Position numbers and translations under genes: made by a program. The notes beneath the pieces are model-generated. The model ran no database searches and was not told where the DNA came from. It saw only the letters and a list, made by a program, of their open reading frames with translations. Below, piece after piece: positions 17,530 to 27,050 of a stretch of DNA of 55,802 nt (position 1 is the first letter of the stretch; every line of letters starts with the position of its first letter). Location: positions 1 through 55,802 of the forward strand of contig JBAXKG010000012.1 of assembly GCA_037137455.1 (NCBI GenBank), in the 5' to 3' direction. This DNA comes from CAIVAT01 sp037137455. GTDB taxonomy: Bacteria > Bacteroidota > Bacteroidia > Bacteroidales > FEN-979.

Positions 17530-18108
17530 TTACGACTTTTGTGTTTTTTCGATATAGCAGCGACGGCAAAGAGGTTCATATGATTCCATCTCCCCAAGCA
17601 TGACCAGATGATCGTCATTCACTTTGCGGTGGGTAAACTGGGCAAGGTCTCCACAGTTCATGCACACCGCATGCACCTTGGTTACATCTTCTGCAATGGC
17701 AATCAGTGCGGGCATAGGGCCGAAGGGTTTCCCAAGGTAATCCATGTCAAGCCCGGCAACGATTACACGAATGCCACAACTGGCAAGGGTATTGCAAACT
17801 GCCGGAAGTTCATCATCGAAAAATTGCGCCTCATCGATGCCCACTACATTTACATCATTGGTAAGCAAAAGGATTTGTGATGACGATTGCACCGGGGTTG
17901 ATAAAATGGCGTTTTCATCATGAGAAACCACATTGATGTCGTGGTACCTTTTGTCGATCTCAGGCTTAAAAATCTCCACTTTCTGTCGTGCAATTTTGGC
18001 ACGCTTCAACCGGCGGATCAGTTCCTCGGTTTTACCCGAAAACATTGAACCACAAATCACCTCGATCCATCCCAATCGGTTTACCGGATTATTTTTTTCA
18101 ATCTGCAT
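17530..18108 (-). CDS. tdk: Thymidine kinase
   Basis: 192 residues, type II. The P-loop is CGSMFSGKTEEL, the Walker B/lid region is VVGIDEAQFFDD, and the C-terminal zinc site uses CMNCGD and CRRC. It phosphorylates thymidine for dTTP salvage. The length matches the family. Confidence 0.95.
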   Translation of the reverse strand: MQIEKNNPVNRLGWIEVICGSMFSGKTEELIRRLKRAKIARQKVEIFKPEIDKRYHDINVVSHDENAILSTPVQSSSQILLLTNDVNVVGIDEAQFFDDELPAVCNTLASCGIRVIVAGLDMDYLGKPFGPMPALIAIAEDVTKVHAVCMNCGDLAQFTHRKVNDDHLVMLGEMESYEPLCRRCYIEKTQKS

Positions 18109-18151
18109 TTAAGGAGGATAATATTTTGTATTTTTATGGCTGGATTTGATA

Positions 18152-18159
18152 CAAAAGTA
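18152..18159 (-). promoter_or_regulatory. Candidate tdk -7 element
   Basis: TACTTTTG (minus strand), about 45 bases before the tdk ATG. No exact -33 match is seen. Confidence 0.35.
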
Positions 18160-18191
18160 AAAATTTCCAGCGTTCAGGAAAAAATATTATC

Positions 18192-18830
18192 ATGAATAAG
18201 GAACTTGTCAAAAGCGAGCTGCAGTGGTTAATTGAGGCGATCAACGAACAATACGATGCCATTCAACGGCATAGCGATAAAATTCCCCTAATCGAATTTG
18301 ATATCCTGATGGAAAATCTTAGGAAATTTTATGAGAACATGTTCTTGTTGCAACGGTTGAATGATCCACATTTTTCCTATGAAAAATTAAACAGGCCAAA
18401 AGAGATCCCGAAAGTTCCCCAGGGCGCCCCTTCTCCTTTTCAGTTTGTCAAGGACCCCAAATTGCCGGAGCCACCTTCGATTCCCAAGAAACCAGGAAAA
18501 TTACAGGAAATCGATCTCTTTGCCGCAGAAGAGCCTGCATTCAATATCAAACTCAAAGATGCCAGAGAGAAAACCTTCAGCCCCAGGATTCCATCCGAAC
18601 GGATTCAAAACTTGAAGACCGCTATAAGCATCAATGAAAAGTTTATGTTTATCAATGAACTTTTTGACGGAAACCTTCGCGAATACAATGAAACCATTGA
18701 AACACTGAATGGGTTTACAAATCTCGATCAGGCAGCTGATTTTCTCGACCTGATGCGAAAAAAGAATTTCTGGGATACAGGTTCAAATCCTTTCAAAAAA
18801 CTAAAGGAATTATTAGAACGGCGCTTTTGA
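18192..18830 (+). CDS. Conserved hypothetical protein
   Basis: 212 residues, soluble. An N-terminal helical stretch (ELQWLIEAINEQYDAIQ) is followed by a Pro/Lys-rich linker (about 75-110), then a C-terminal helical domain with SINEKFMFINELFDGN and DQAADFLDLM. That C-terminal pattern recurs in Bacteroidota proteins of unknown function, and I cannot assign a role. It is divergent from tdk and convergent with dusB, standing alone. Confidence 0.6.
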   Translation: MNKELVKSELQWLIEAINEQYDAIQRHSDKIPLIEFDILMENLRKFYENMFLLQRLNDPHFSYEKLNRPKEIPKVPQGAPSPFQFVKDPKLPEPPSIPKKPGKLQEIDLFAAEEPAFNIKLKDAREKTFSPRIPSERIQNLKTAISINEKFMFINELFDGNLREYNETIETLNGFTNLDQAADFLDLMRKKNFWDTGSNPFKKLKELLERRF

Positions 18831-18849
18831 ATATTGTATTCCTGAGTTT

Positions 18850-19836
18850 CTATATCCTTTCATTTACAGTATTCTCAATATCCGATAAAATACCGAAAAC
18901 TTTCTCAATTGATTCGGCTGTTACCAACTTCATCCGCCATGTTTTAAAACTTGGTATTCCACGGAAATAGCCGCTGTACAACTTGCGTATTTCGAACAGG
19001 GTGGATCGTTCTCCCTTATATCCGATCGATTTTTCCAGATGTTGCCTTACAACGGCAACGCGTTCTTTTACCGAAGGGGCTGGTAAAACAGAATGGTTTG
19101 TTAACCATGATTTTATTTCATTGAAAATCCATGGATTTCCCGTGGCAGCACGGCCGATAAGGATCCCATCGACGCCATAGCGGTTTTTCATCTCCTCGGC
19201 TTTTGGCCCTGAATCGACATCTCCATTCCCGAAAACAGGAATCTTCATATAGGGATTGTTTTTCACCTCCCCGATCAGTGTCCAGTCGGCCTTACCGCTG
19301 TAGAGCTGTGCCCGCGTGCGCCCGTGAATAGATATACCGCTTATTCCAACATCCTGCAGTCGTTCAGCGATTTCCACAATATCTTTGTGTGCATCATCCC
19401 AACCAAGACGTGTCTTCGCTGTCACCGGCAAACGGGTCGATCTGACTACTGCATCTGTCATGCGGATCATCTTTGGAATATCCTGCAGTAGTGCGGCGCC
19501 CCCGCCCTTCATCACAATTTTGCGCACAGGGCATCCAAAGTTAATGTCAATGAAATCGGGGCTTGCTGATTCTGCAACCTCTGCAGCTTTCATCATCGAT
19601 TCCACATTTTCACCAAAGATCTGTATCCCGATCGGTCGTTCGCATGACTCGAACCGCATTTTATTATAGCTCTTCACGGCATCTCTGATCAATCCTTCTG
19701 CGGCGATGAATTCAGTAACTAACACATCAGTCCCATAATGTTTACAAATTACCCGGAACGGAGAGTCGGTCACATCTTCCATGGGTGCAAGAAAGAGTGG
19801 AAAAACCCCCAGGTCAATATTTCCAATCTTTGCCAA
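18850..19836 (-). CDS. dusB: tRNA-dihydrouridine synthase
   Basis: 328 residues. An FMN-dependent TIM barrel that reduces uridines in the tRNA D-loop. The family signature with the catalytic Cys is DFIDINFGCPVRKIVMKGGG; FMN-binding APMEDVTDSPFR is at the N terminus, and VFGNGDVDS and DGILIGRAATGNPWIF follow. Monocistronic, divergent from a CPBP-protease gene 36 bases away. DusB is preferred over DusA/C by length and the NFGCP context. Confidence 0.92.
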   Translation of the reverse strand: MAKIGNIDLGVFPLFLAPMEDVTDSPFRVICKHYGTDVLVTEFIAAEGLIRDAVKSYNKMRFESCERPIGIQIFGENVESMMKAAEVAESASPDFIDINFGCPVRKIVMKGGGAALLQDIPKMIRMTDAVVRSTRLPVTAKTRLGWDDAHKDIVEIAERLQDVGISGISIHGRTRAQLYSGKADWTLIGEVKNNPYMKIPVFGNGDVDSGPKAEEMKNRYGVDGILIGRAATGNPWIFNEIKSWLTNHSVLPAPSVKERVAVVRQHLEKSIGYKGERSTLFEIRKLYSGYFRGIPSFKTWRMKLVTAESIEKVFGILSDIENTVNERI

Positions 19837-19854
19837 TTTGTGCTAATTTAGCCG

Positions 19855-19862
19855 CAAAAATA
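19855..19862 (-). promoter_or_regulatory. Candidate dusB -7 element
   Basis: TATTTTTG (minus strand) fits TAnnTTTG. A near -33 (TTTC, 21 bases upstream) would fall inside the first codons of the divergent CPBP gene. Confidence 0.45.
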
Positions 19863-19872
19863 GCCAAAATCA

Positions 19873-20802
19873 GTGAACCTGCCGAAACAGCCAATCCTTG
19901 ACAGCCTGACTCCCTTCACCCGGCTCCTTTTTTCAATACTCCTGATTATCGCATGTTTCGCAATTACTTTTTTACTTGGATTGCTTCTGGCAGCCCCTTT
20001 GTTAGGGGTAGGGATTAATGAGATCTTCTCCTCGATGGCTGATTATAAAAATCCCACATCGCTTAAACTACTTAAATATTTCCAGGTAATTCAATCCTTC
20101 GGACTCTTTATCTTTCCTTCATTGCTGGCAGGTTATTTTTTTGAACGTAGCAGCATCCGGTATCTCCGAATCAACAAAACATCACGCTGGCCGGTCTACC
20201 TGATCACGCTCTTTTTGATGATTGCATCCCTGCCAATTATCAACTGGATGGTATCGGTTAATGAATTAATGAAACTTCCAGATTTTCTTAAAGGAATAGA
20301 AGATTGGATGAAGGTTACAGAGGAGGCCGCCGCAAAACTTACCGAAGCCTTCATGAAGATGCCCACCGTGGAAGGTTTCCTTTTCAACATAATTATGATT
20401 GCCGTGTTGCCTTCTATCGGAGAGGAGTTCATGTTCCGCGGATTGTTGCAGCGCCTTTTTAGAGATTGGTTGGGCAACATTCATCTGGCTATCTTTATTT
20501 CAGCATTTCTCTTTGCAGCCATGCATATGCAGTTTTATGGCTTTCTTCCCCGAATGATATTAGGGATAATATTTGGATATCTTTTCTATTGGACTGGCTC
20601 CCTCTGGATTCCTGTTTTCGCACATTTTATTCAAAATGGATTGGTTGTTGTCGTTTCATACTTAGGCCAACATGGCTTCGTTGGAAGTGATTATGAAAAT
20701 TTTGGATCCACCAATAATTTCTACCTGGTCTTTTTGAGCGGATTGGCCGCAATTACTTTTTTATTTCTCCTTTACAAATTTAAACAGAGATTAGCCAGAT
20801 AA
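19873..20802 (+). CDS. CPBP-family intramembrane metalloprotease
   Basis: 309 residues with about eight hydrophobic helices. The CAAX-protease/bacteriocin-processing motifs are present: IGEEFMFRGLLQRL (EExxxR), LFAAMHMQ and FAHFIQNG, giving the glutamate and histidine metal ligands. Members cleave membrane or prenylated substrates or protect against bacteriocins; the substrate here is unknown. Start is GTG 19873, chosen because no ATG lies before the first helix. Confidence 0.85.
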   Translation: MNLPKQPILDSLTPFTRLLFSILLIIACFAITFLLGLLLAAPLLGVGINEIFSSMADYKNPTSLKLLKYFQVIQSFGLFIFPSLLAGYFFERSSIRYLRINKTSRWPVYLITLFLMIASLPIINWMVSVNELMKLPDFLKGIEDWMKVTEEAAAKLTEAFMKMPTVEGFLFNIIMIAVLPSIGEEFMFRGLLQRLFRDWLGNIHLAIFISAFLFAAMHMQFYGFLPRMILGIIFGYLFYWTGSLWIPVFAHFIQNGLVVVVSYLGQHGFVGSDYENFGSTNNFYLVFLSGLAAITFLFLLYKFKQRLAR

Positions 20803-20855
20803 TGCTGTTTGCCCCGTGGATCATGATCATTATAGGCCAGGTTTCTTTATCACAA

Positions 20856-20886
20856 TTTGTGAAATCTGTTCATTAGAGTATTTTTG
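20856..20886 (+). promoter_or_regulatory. Promoter of the sodium:solute symporter
   Basis: A textbook match: TTTG (20856-20859), 19 bases, TATTTTTG (20879-20886). Transcription would start near 20893, 12 bases before ATG 20905, which rules out the in-frame TTG at 20884 as a start codon. Confidence 0.6.
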
Positions 20887-20904
20887 TATCCAGATATTTT
20901 AGGA

Positions 20905-22311
20905 ATGGATTTTCTCTACCGTGATTTGCCTGGCAGTAAACTCTGCCCCTTCGACATCCTGCTGCTGGCGCTTTATGCCCTTACCTGCCTTGCAATCGGG
21001 TTGCATGCTTCGCGTCGGAAGACACATTCCGACTTCATGATTGCAGGCCGGAAAATCGGGATCATCGGGTTTGTCACTTCTGTGGTTGCCAGTTACATCG
21101 GAGGAGCTGCGCTTGTAGCATATACAGCCTATGTTTACCGCTTTGGTATCTCGGCTATTGCAGTTTTCGTGGGGACCGCCATCGGATTTATCGTCTTTAT
21201 TCCCTATGCGCTGAAACTTCGGAAATTCAGCGGCGAACGGGAGTTTTATACCCTGAGCGACTGGTTCAATTTCAAAATGGGGAAAACAGTGGGCATTACC
21301 TCGGCAGTGATCCTGATGATTGTCTACTCGGGTATGTTGCTTAACCAGTTCATTGCAGGAAGCAGTATCCTGGCAAATATCAGTGGATGGTCGTACGAAA
21401 CAGGGTTGCTTCTTTCAAGCGGAATCATAGCCAGTTACTTGCTGGCAGGTGGTTTTCGCAGTGTTATCCGCACCGACATTTTTCAGTATGTTGTGATCTT
21501 TGTAATGATGATTATACTCGGTGTGGTCATAATGGGCGATAAACGTTCATTTGCCTTAGAGCTGGTCGATTTTTCGCGGATGAATGTCGGGATGACAATC
21601 GCATTTACAGCCTTTGGCATCTTGATCATTTTTCAATCGGCCGAATACTGGCAACGAGTGTACGGTGCAAAATCAGACCGCGTAGTAAAATCGGGACTGA
21701 TCGGATCGGCAATCTTTACCGTGCTTACCGGGGTTGCCATCACCATGGTAGGTCTGTCGGCACATATGCACGTCCAGGGAATCGAAGCCAAGGATGCCTT
21801 TGCCGAAGGGTTGACTTTGCTAATGCCCGATAAGTTTTTGGGCGCCGCGCTGATACTGATCTTTGCGGCTATCATGAGTTCGGCCGATACGCAGATATTT
21901 GTGCTTGCATCATCTGTAGCGGTCGACTGGGTGGATAAGCTTTCAGGAAAAAAATCGGATAGCAAACGACGCATGCAGATCACCCGGATGGGGATTCTGG
22001 GTTTTACCGGACTCAGCTTCCTGGGAGCATGGTTTTTGCGTGATCTGGTGGCCGTGATCATTTTTATCACCGGGATTGGATTTACAATTATTCCGGCAGC
22101 AGTGGCATCTTTCCATTGGAAAATCACTCCAAGGGCAGCCATGGCAAGCTTCATCAGTGGTTCTGCCTATATTTTTATATTATTGGGAGTAGCCTCATTC
22201 CAATCCCATCCTTTTGAATTTTTTAAAAACAATGCCGACCTGGCCATCCTGTCAATTGTTATATCCACCATTATTCTGATCCTTTTTCAGGTATTCAGGA
22301 AAAAACAATAA
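20905..22311 (+). CDS. Sodium:solute symporter (SSS family)
   Basis: 468 residues, about 13 transmembrane helices. SSS features include the helix-1 region YALTCLAIGLHASRR, DFMIAGRKIG, SYIGGAALVAYTAYVYRFG and the Na-site-type helix AAIMSSADTQIFVLASSVAVDW. Substrates of the family include sugars, amino acids, nucleosides and carboxylates; the sequence does not decide. It is followed after 8 bases by an outer-membrane barrel gene, suggesting linked transport. Confidence 0.88.
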   Translation: MDFLYRDLPGSKLCPFDILLLALYALTCLAIGLHASRRKTHSDFMIAGRKIGIIGFVTSVVASYIGGAALVAYTAYVYRFGISAIAVFVGTAIGFIVFIPYALKLRKFSGEREFYTLSDWFNFKMGKTVGITSAVILMIVYSGMLLNQFIAGSSILANISGWSYETGLLLSSGIIASYLLAGGFRSVIRTDIFQYVVIFVMMIILGVVIMGDKRSFALELVDFSRMNVGMTIAFTAFGILIIFQSAEYWQRVYGAKSDRVVKSGLIGSAIFTVLTGVAITMVGLSAHMHVQGIEAKDAFAEGLTLLMPDKFLGAALILIFAAIMSSADTQIFVLASSVAVDWVDKLSGKKSDSKRRMQITRMGILGFTGLSFLGAWFLRDLVAVIIFITGIGFTIIPAAVASFHWKITPRAAMASFISGSAYIFILLGVASFQSHPFEFFKNNADLAILSIVISTIILILFQVFRKKQ

Positions 22312-22319
22312 AGTCAACC

Positions 22320-23669
22320 ATGCGAAAAGTAATTCTTATTCTCGGCCTGCTGATACTTTTTGTTCACCCGGATTTGTTCTCCCAGGCTGATTCATCAATG
22401 TTTCCCGTGAAGGAGAAAAAGAAAAAAGGCTGGACATGGGCAGGGTTACCGGTTGTAGCATATGATGCCGACCAGGGATTACAGTTAGGCGTTCTCGGAC
22501 AGGTTTTTTATTACGGAGACGGAACGACTTACCCGGAATACAAACATACGATTTATGCCGAATGTTCGTGGTTTACAAAAGGTAGCGCCGTTTACCAGTT
22601 GTTTTACGATTCAAAGTACCTTATCCCCGGAAAAATCAGGGTTACAGCCATTCTCGATTACCTCACCGAACGGGCGCTTGATTTCTATGGCTTCAACGGG
22701 GCAGAATCAAACTACATACCATCGCTTACGCAGCAAGGCTCAGATGATTACATCTCACGTGTTTTTTACAAACATGAACGTAAGATGTTGCGGATCATGG
22801 CCGATTTCCAGGGTCCTGTCATTGGCCAGAAACTACGGTGGCTGGCTGGGATCAACATAATCGGAATAGGTACCGGAACCGTTGACATCGCCCGCTTCAA
22901 CAAAGGGAAAAAAGAGGAGAATAAGTTGCCGGATACAGCTTTACTCTACGATCACTACGTAGATTACGGACTTATCCGTCCCCAGGAAAAAAATGGTGGC
23001 ACCACCATCTATCTGAAAACCGGTTTTGTTTACGATTCCCGTGATAATGAAGCCGCGCCTGACAAAGGTCTCTGGTCTGAAATAATGTTACTGAGCGCTC
23101 CCACCTTCCTGGGGAACAATCCATATGCTTTTGTAAAAATGGCCATAACGCACCGTCAGTTTATTCCTTTGGTGAAGAAAAAACTTGTAGCTGCTTATCA
23201 GCTGAGTTACCAGGGAACAATCGGCGGAACGACACCCTATTATATACTGCCCTACATTTATAGTTCCTATGCCCTTACCACCAAACCCGATGGACTCGGC
23301 GGCGCCAGAACCATCCGTGGTGTACTGCGAAACCGTATTGTCGGCGATGGTATAGTATTCGGCAATGTGGAACTCCGTTGGAAATTCTTCAAATCACTGG
23401 TGTTAAAGCAAAACCTCTATCTTGGTCTCACAGCTTTTCTCGATGGTGGAATGGTTGTTCAGCCACATAAAATTTATACAAATACAATCCCCGAAAACCA
23501 AAAAGCCTTTTATTTTAATACAACTGCCGACCGAATGCATCTTGCCACCGGCCTTGGATTACGCATAGCGATCAACGATAATTTTATCATCTCAGTCGAT
23601 TATGGAATTGCCGTGAGTAAACAGGATGGAACCAGCGGGTTATACATCGGAATTGGAAATATCTTTTAG
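22320..23669 (+). CDS. Omp85/BamA-TamA-type outer-membrane barrel protein
   Basis: 449 residues. Signal peptide (LILGLLILFVHPDLFSQA), then a beta-barrel of the surface-antigen D15 type: YDSRDNEAAPDKGLW resembles the conserved barrel strand of Omp85 proteins, with repeated aromatic-ending strands and a GGARTIRG-like lid segment. POTRA domains are absent, so it is not BamA itself; short barrel-only members are frequent in Bacteroidota. Co-directional with the symporter (8-base gap). Its cargo or role is unknown. Confidence 0.75.
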   Translation: MRKVILILGLLILFVHPDLFSQADSSMFPVKEKKKKGWTWAGLPVVAYDADQGLQLGVLGQVFYYGDGTTYPEYKHTIYAECSWFTKGSAVYQLFYDSKYLIPGKIRVTAILDYLTERALDFYGFNGAESNYIPSLTQQGSDDYISRVFYKHERKMLRIMADFQGPVIGQKLRWLAGINIIGIGTGTVDIARFNKGKKEENKLPDTALLYDHYVDYGLIRPQEKNGGTTIYLKTGFVYDSRDNEAAPDKGLWSEIMLLSAPTFLGNNPYAFVKMAITHRQFIPLVKKKLVAAYQLSYQGTIGGTTPYYILPYIYSSYALTTKPDGLGGARTIRGVLRNRIVGDGIVFGNVELRWKFFKSLVLKQNLYLGLTAFLDGGMVVQPHKIYTNTIPENQKAFYFNTTADRMHLATGLGLRIAINDNFIISVDYGIAVSKQDGTSGLYIGIGNIF

Positions 23670-23710
23670 TACTCTTGTTCAGTAGATGCCTAAAAAGGAT
23701 AACCTGTTTC

Positions 23711-23728
23711 AATCCCTGCTTCGGGATT
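23711..23728. repeat. Small inverted repeat between convergent genes
   Basis: AATCCC and GGGATT flank TGCTTC. No T tract. It may act as a weak bidirectional terminator for the barrel gene and rubrerythrin, or be nothing. Confidence 0.25.
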
Positions 23729-23784
23729 TAACTCCACATCCTGCTTCCTTTTGGAAAGACCGGGAATGAGTAAATAATAGTGGG

Positions 23785-24363
23785 CTAATAATTCTCTTCG
23801 CGCACTTGCATATATGCCTTCGGATGCAAACAGGCCGGACAATTTTCCATAGCCTTTGCCGATTCGTAAACATAACCGCAGTTAAGGCATTTCCACCACA
23901 CTTTTCCCTCCTTCATGAATACCTTGTCTTCCGATATATTCTGCAATAGTTTCAAGTAGCGCCGCTCATGTTCTGCTTCTACTTTTGAAATCATTTTAAA
24001 AGCGGTAGCAACCTCGATAAAACCCTCTTCTTTGGCCACTGCTGAAAAATGAGGATACAATTCACTCCACTCTTCGTGTTCGCCTTCAGCAGCTGCCTTA
24101 AGGTTTTCTTTGGTTGTTCCGATGATCCCGGCGGGATACATTGCCTTGATTTCGGTCATCCCGCCTTCAAGGAATTTAAAAAACCGCTTTGCATGCTCTT
24201 TCTCCTGGTTTGAAGTCTCCATGAAAATTGCTGCAATTTGCTCATAACCCTCTTTTTTAGCCACACTGGCGAAAAATTCATAACGGTTGCGGGCCTGCGA
24301 TTCACCTGCAAATGCTTTTAACAGGTTTTGTTCTGTTTGGGTGCCTTTTATTGATTTGGTCAT
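23785..24363 (-). CDS. rbr: Rubrerythrin
   Basis: 192 residues. The diiron four-helix bundle carries GESQARNRYEFF, EKEHAKRFFKF and EAEHERRYLKLL; the C-terminal rubredoxin-like domain has CLNCGYVYES and CPACLHPKAYM. It reduces hydrogen peroxide with NADH-derived electrons and is a hallmark of anaerobes. Monocistronic. Confidence 0.95.
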   Translation of the reverse strand: MTKSIKGTQTEQNLLKAFAGESQARNRYEFFASVAKKEGYEQIAAIFMETSNQEKEHAKRFFKFLEGGMTEIKAMYPAGIIGTTKENLKAAAEGEHEEWSELYPHFSAVAKEEGFIEVATAFKMISKVEAEHERRYLKLLQNISEDKVFMKEGKVWWKCLNCGYVYESAKAMENCPACLHPKAYMQVREENY

Positions 24364-24569
24364 AGCTTTTGGTGTTTAATTATTTTTCCCGGTTAATTAC
24401 CTGACTTTTTTGATGTAATACATGCCAGGAGTTTCATTGGGTTTATTCTAAAACAAACTTCGCTAAAATTCTTTAAATACGAAAAAAAATAATATCTGTG
24501 AGATAACCCGAATGATCTACCCGGGAGTATATTCATGCAGGCAGTGGCTGCATCATCGAAAGATTTAAG

Positions 24570-24577
24570 TATTTTTG
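24570..24577 (+). promoter_or_regulatory. Candidate MFS gene -7 element
   Basis: TATTTTTG fits the consensus; no clear -33. Predicted start near 24584 puts a 20-base leader before ATG 24604 and excludes an in-frame ATG at 24535. Confidence 0.4.
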
Positions 24578-24603
24578 CGGGGAATGACAATAATAAGCAT
24601 AAG

Positions 24604-25752
24604 ATGAAAAATGAAACCTCCTTTTCCAAAGTCTTGCCCGTTTTGTTCGGGTTCTTTATCATGGGATTTGTCGATGTGGTTGGTATCTCCACCAATTATG
24701 TAAAACAGGATTTTGCCCTGAGCGACACACTGGCAAACCTCCTTCCAATGATGGTATTTCTCTGGTTTGCCGTTTTTTCCGTTCCCACCGGTTTGCTTAT
24801 GAATTCGATCGGGCGAAAAAAGACCGTAGGCCTCAGCATGGTTATTACCTTCGTAGCCATGTTGGTGCCGTTGATAGCATACCGGTTTGAAATAGTGCTT
24901 GTTGCATTTGCTTTATTAGGTATTGGAAATACAATACTGCAGGTGTCGCTTAACCCGTTGTTATCAAATGTGGTCAGGGGCGACCGGCTCACCAGCAGTC
25001 TCACCTGGGGTCAGTTCATCAAGGCCATTGCCTCCTTTCTTGGACCCATCATCGCCGGTTTTGCAGCAGCAAGCTTAGGCAATTGGAAAATGCTCTTCCC
25101 GATTTTCGCCATTATTACTCTGATTTCCACATTTTGGTTATTTTTCACTCAGATCGAGGAGAAACCCATTGAGGGGAAAACTTCATCCTTTGCCGCATGT
25201 TTCGGCTTGCTGAAGGATAAAACAATCCTGATGTTTTTCCTTGGAATTCTTTTCGTAGTAGGTATTGATGTGGGTTTAAACATAACCATCCCAAAATTTT
25301 TGATGGAACGGTGCAATATTCTCCTGGATCAGGCTGGTTTGGGTACAAGTCTGTACTTCATCGCACGTACTACCGGTGCCTTTGCAGGCGCCATCCTTCT
25401 GATAAAGTTTTCAGGCCGGACTTTTCTGCAAATCAGCATGATTGTGGCTATTATCGGAATGTTGTTAATGCTTGTGATGAGCAACCTTTGGGCTATACTG
25501 GTTTTGATATTTATCCTCGGATTAGCTGTTGCCAATGTCTTTTCTATCATTTTCTCGGCTGCGTTGCAGAAAATACCAGAACGGGCCAACGAAATTTCAG
25601 GACTTATGATCATGGGCGTGGCAGGTGGCGCCATTATTCCTCCTTTGATGGGTGTTATATCTGATGCCTTTGGTCAGGCTGGTGGATTAGCATTACTTCT
25701 TGTGGCCTTGGTTTATCTGCTGTTTACGGGATTCAATCTTAAAAAGGCATGA
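24604..25752 (+). CDS. MFS sugar transporter, FucP-like
   Basis: 382 residues, twelve predicted transmembrane helices. The N-terminal FFIMGFVDVVGIS and the loop GRKKTVGLSM are MFS features, and the overall pattern resembles the FHS/FucP group common in Bacteroidota. Likely a cytoplasmic-membrane sugar:proton symporter; substrate not determined. Its stop overlaps the start of a T9SS-secreted propeller gene (ATGA), so the two are translationally coupled. Confidence 0.8.
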   Translation: MKNETSFSKVLPVLFGFFIMGFVDVVGISTNYVKQDFALSDTLANLLPMMVFLWFAVFSVPTGLLMNSIGRKKTVGLSMVITFVAMLVPLIAYRFEIVLVAFALLGIGNTILQVSLNPLLSNVVRGDRLTSSLTWGQFIKAIASFLGPIIAGFAAASLGNWKMLFPIFAIITLISTFWLFFTQIEEKPIEGKTSSFAACFGLLKDKTILMFFLGILFVVGIDVGLNITIPKFLMERCNILLDQAGLGTSLYFIARTTGAFAGAILLIKFSGRTFLQISMIVAIIGMLLMLVMSNLWAILVLIFILGLAVANVFSIIFSAALQKIPERANEISGLMIMGVAGGAIIPPLMGVISDAFGQAGGLALLLVALVYLLFTGFNLKKA

Positions 25753-27050
25753 AAATACTGGCAATAAGCATTTTGCTTTTATGCTCTTTTGCGGTTACAT
25801 CACAAACCATGGACTGGACCAGGCAAATAATCACCTGTAACAGCGGCAGATTTGAATACTCCCCGCCATATAATGACTTTGTAACAGCTCAGTCATACGA
25901 TCCGGCTACCAAGACTGCCAACCAATTCAGCACCATTTTCACACAATCGGCACAGGATATTCTTATCAGGGGAAATGTTGCTTTTGTAATAGCCCAGGAC
26001 TCAATCATAAAATATGATCTGAATACTTATGAACGTTTGGCTGCAGTTGCAGATTCAGGTATTGCAAAGTTGGCAATATTTAAAAACAGACTTATCGTTT
26101 CCAAACAATACCCGTTGACGAATTATTTCGTGGAGGTATTGGATACCTCAAGCCTGGCGCTAATTGGCATGGTTGACAATATTTCGGGTGATTGCAGCGG
26201 AATTGCAACTGCCGGTGATACTGTATATGTAGCTGTGAATGGCGGCTGGATGGGTACGGAAGGAAAAATTGCAGTCATCGATCCCTCATCCTGGACGTTA
26301 GTAAGGGAGGTCAACCTGGGAGCCGAAGCAGTTGGAATATTTAACTTGTATCAATATGGCGGGAAAATATATTCAGTAAATAAAACACCATATGGAATGC
26401 CAGCCATAGGTAGTATCTCCGTATACAATACTTCATCCGGATCTTTCTCTAACCGTATTATCAATGTCAAGGTCGGTAATGGAACCGGAATCAAAGATTC
26501 CATTCTGTATTTTATGATGAATGAAGGAATCGGTTCATTCTCCCTGGCCTCCATGCAAATTGCCGACACTACCCTTGTCAGGGATCCGGGTTCCGCGATA
26601 TTTACTTTCATTCTTTCCTCTGCAGTCGATACGTTGAATGACAGGTTTTACACCAATATCGGCAACTTCATGACACCGGGATATTGTATGGTTTCAACTC
26701 TTACCGGAGACTCCATTACATCATATCCGACTGGAATAAGTTCAGATGTAGTGGGAATTGATTACAGGGAATATCCCGTGGAGATTCCAAACATAATTGA
26801 TGATTTATCGGTTCTTTCAGTCTATCCCAATCCGGCAATTGACAGAATCATTCTTCACTATACAGGGAAAAAATATGTTCAGAAAGTACTGATCACAGAT
26901 GTATTTGGAAAAATAATTTTCAATGAGGATGTAAAACTCAATGAATCAGGGCTTATGAAAATATCAATTGAAAAGCTTCCGGCAGGTATGTATTGTTTGA
27001 TGCTTAAAACTACGGGTAACCCGGTTGTGGCAAAATTTATAAAGTGGTAA
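25749..27050 (+). CDS. Secreted beta-propeller protein with T9SS sorting domain
   Basis: 433 residues. Signal peptide (ILAISILLLCSFAVTSQ), then YncE/DUF5074-like propeller blades (DLNTYERLAAVADSG, VIDPSSWTLVREVNLG, VYNTSSGSF), and a C-terminal type IX sorting domain of about 75 residues (SVYPNPAIDRIILHY ... LPAGMYCLMLKT ... KFIKW). It should be exported by the T9SS to the surface. The coupled MFS carrier suggests a binding or sensing role for the same solute, but this is inference. Confidence 0.78.
   Translation: MKILAISILLLCSFAVTSQTMDWTRQIITCNSGRFEYSPPYNDFVTAQSYDPATKTANQFSTIFTQSAQDILIRGNVAFVIAQDSIIKYDLNTYERLAAVADSGIAKLAIFKNRLIVSKQYPLTNYFVEVLDTSSLALIGMVDNISGDCSGIATAGDTVYVAVNGGWMGTEGKIAVIDPSSWTLVREVNLGAEAVGIFNLYQYGGKIYSVNKTPYGMPAIGSISVYNTSSGSFSNRIINVKVGNGTGIKDSILYFMMNEGIGSFSLASMQIADTTLVRDPGSAIFTFILSSAVDTLNDRFYTNIGNFMTPGYCMVSTLTGDSITSYPTGISSDVVGIDYREYPVEIPNIIDDLSVLSVYPNPAIDRIILHYTGKKYVQKVLITDVFGKIIFNEDVKLNESGLMKISIEKLPAGMYCLMLKTTGNPVVAKFIKW

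Noticed and set aside
21633..22154. 173-codon minus-strand ORF
   Set aside because: Antisense to the sodium symporter, with low-complexity Ser/Ala/Ile content and no family pattern.
22320..23669. Barrel gene as BamA
   Set aside because: It lacks POTRA domains and is about half the length of BamA.
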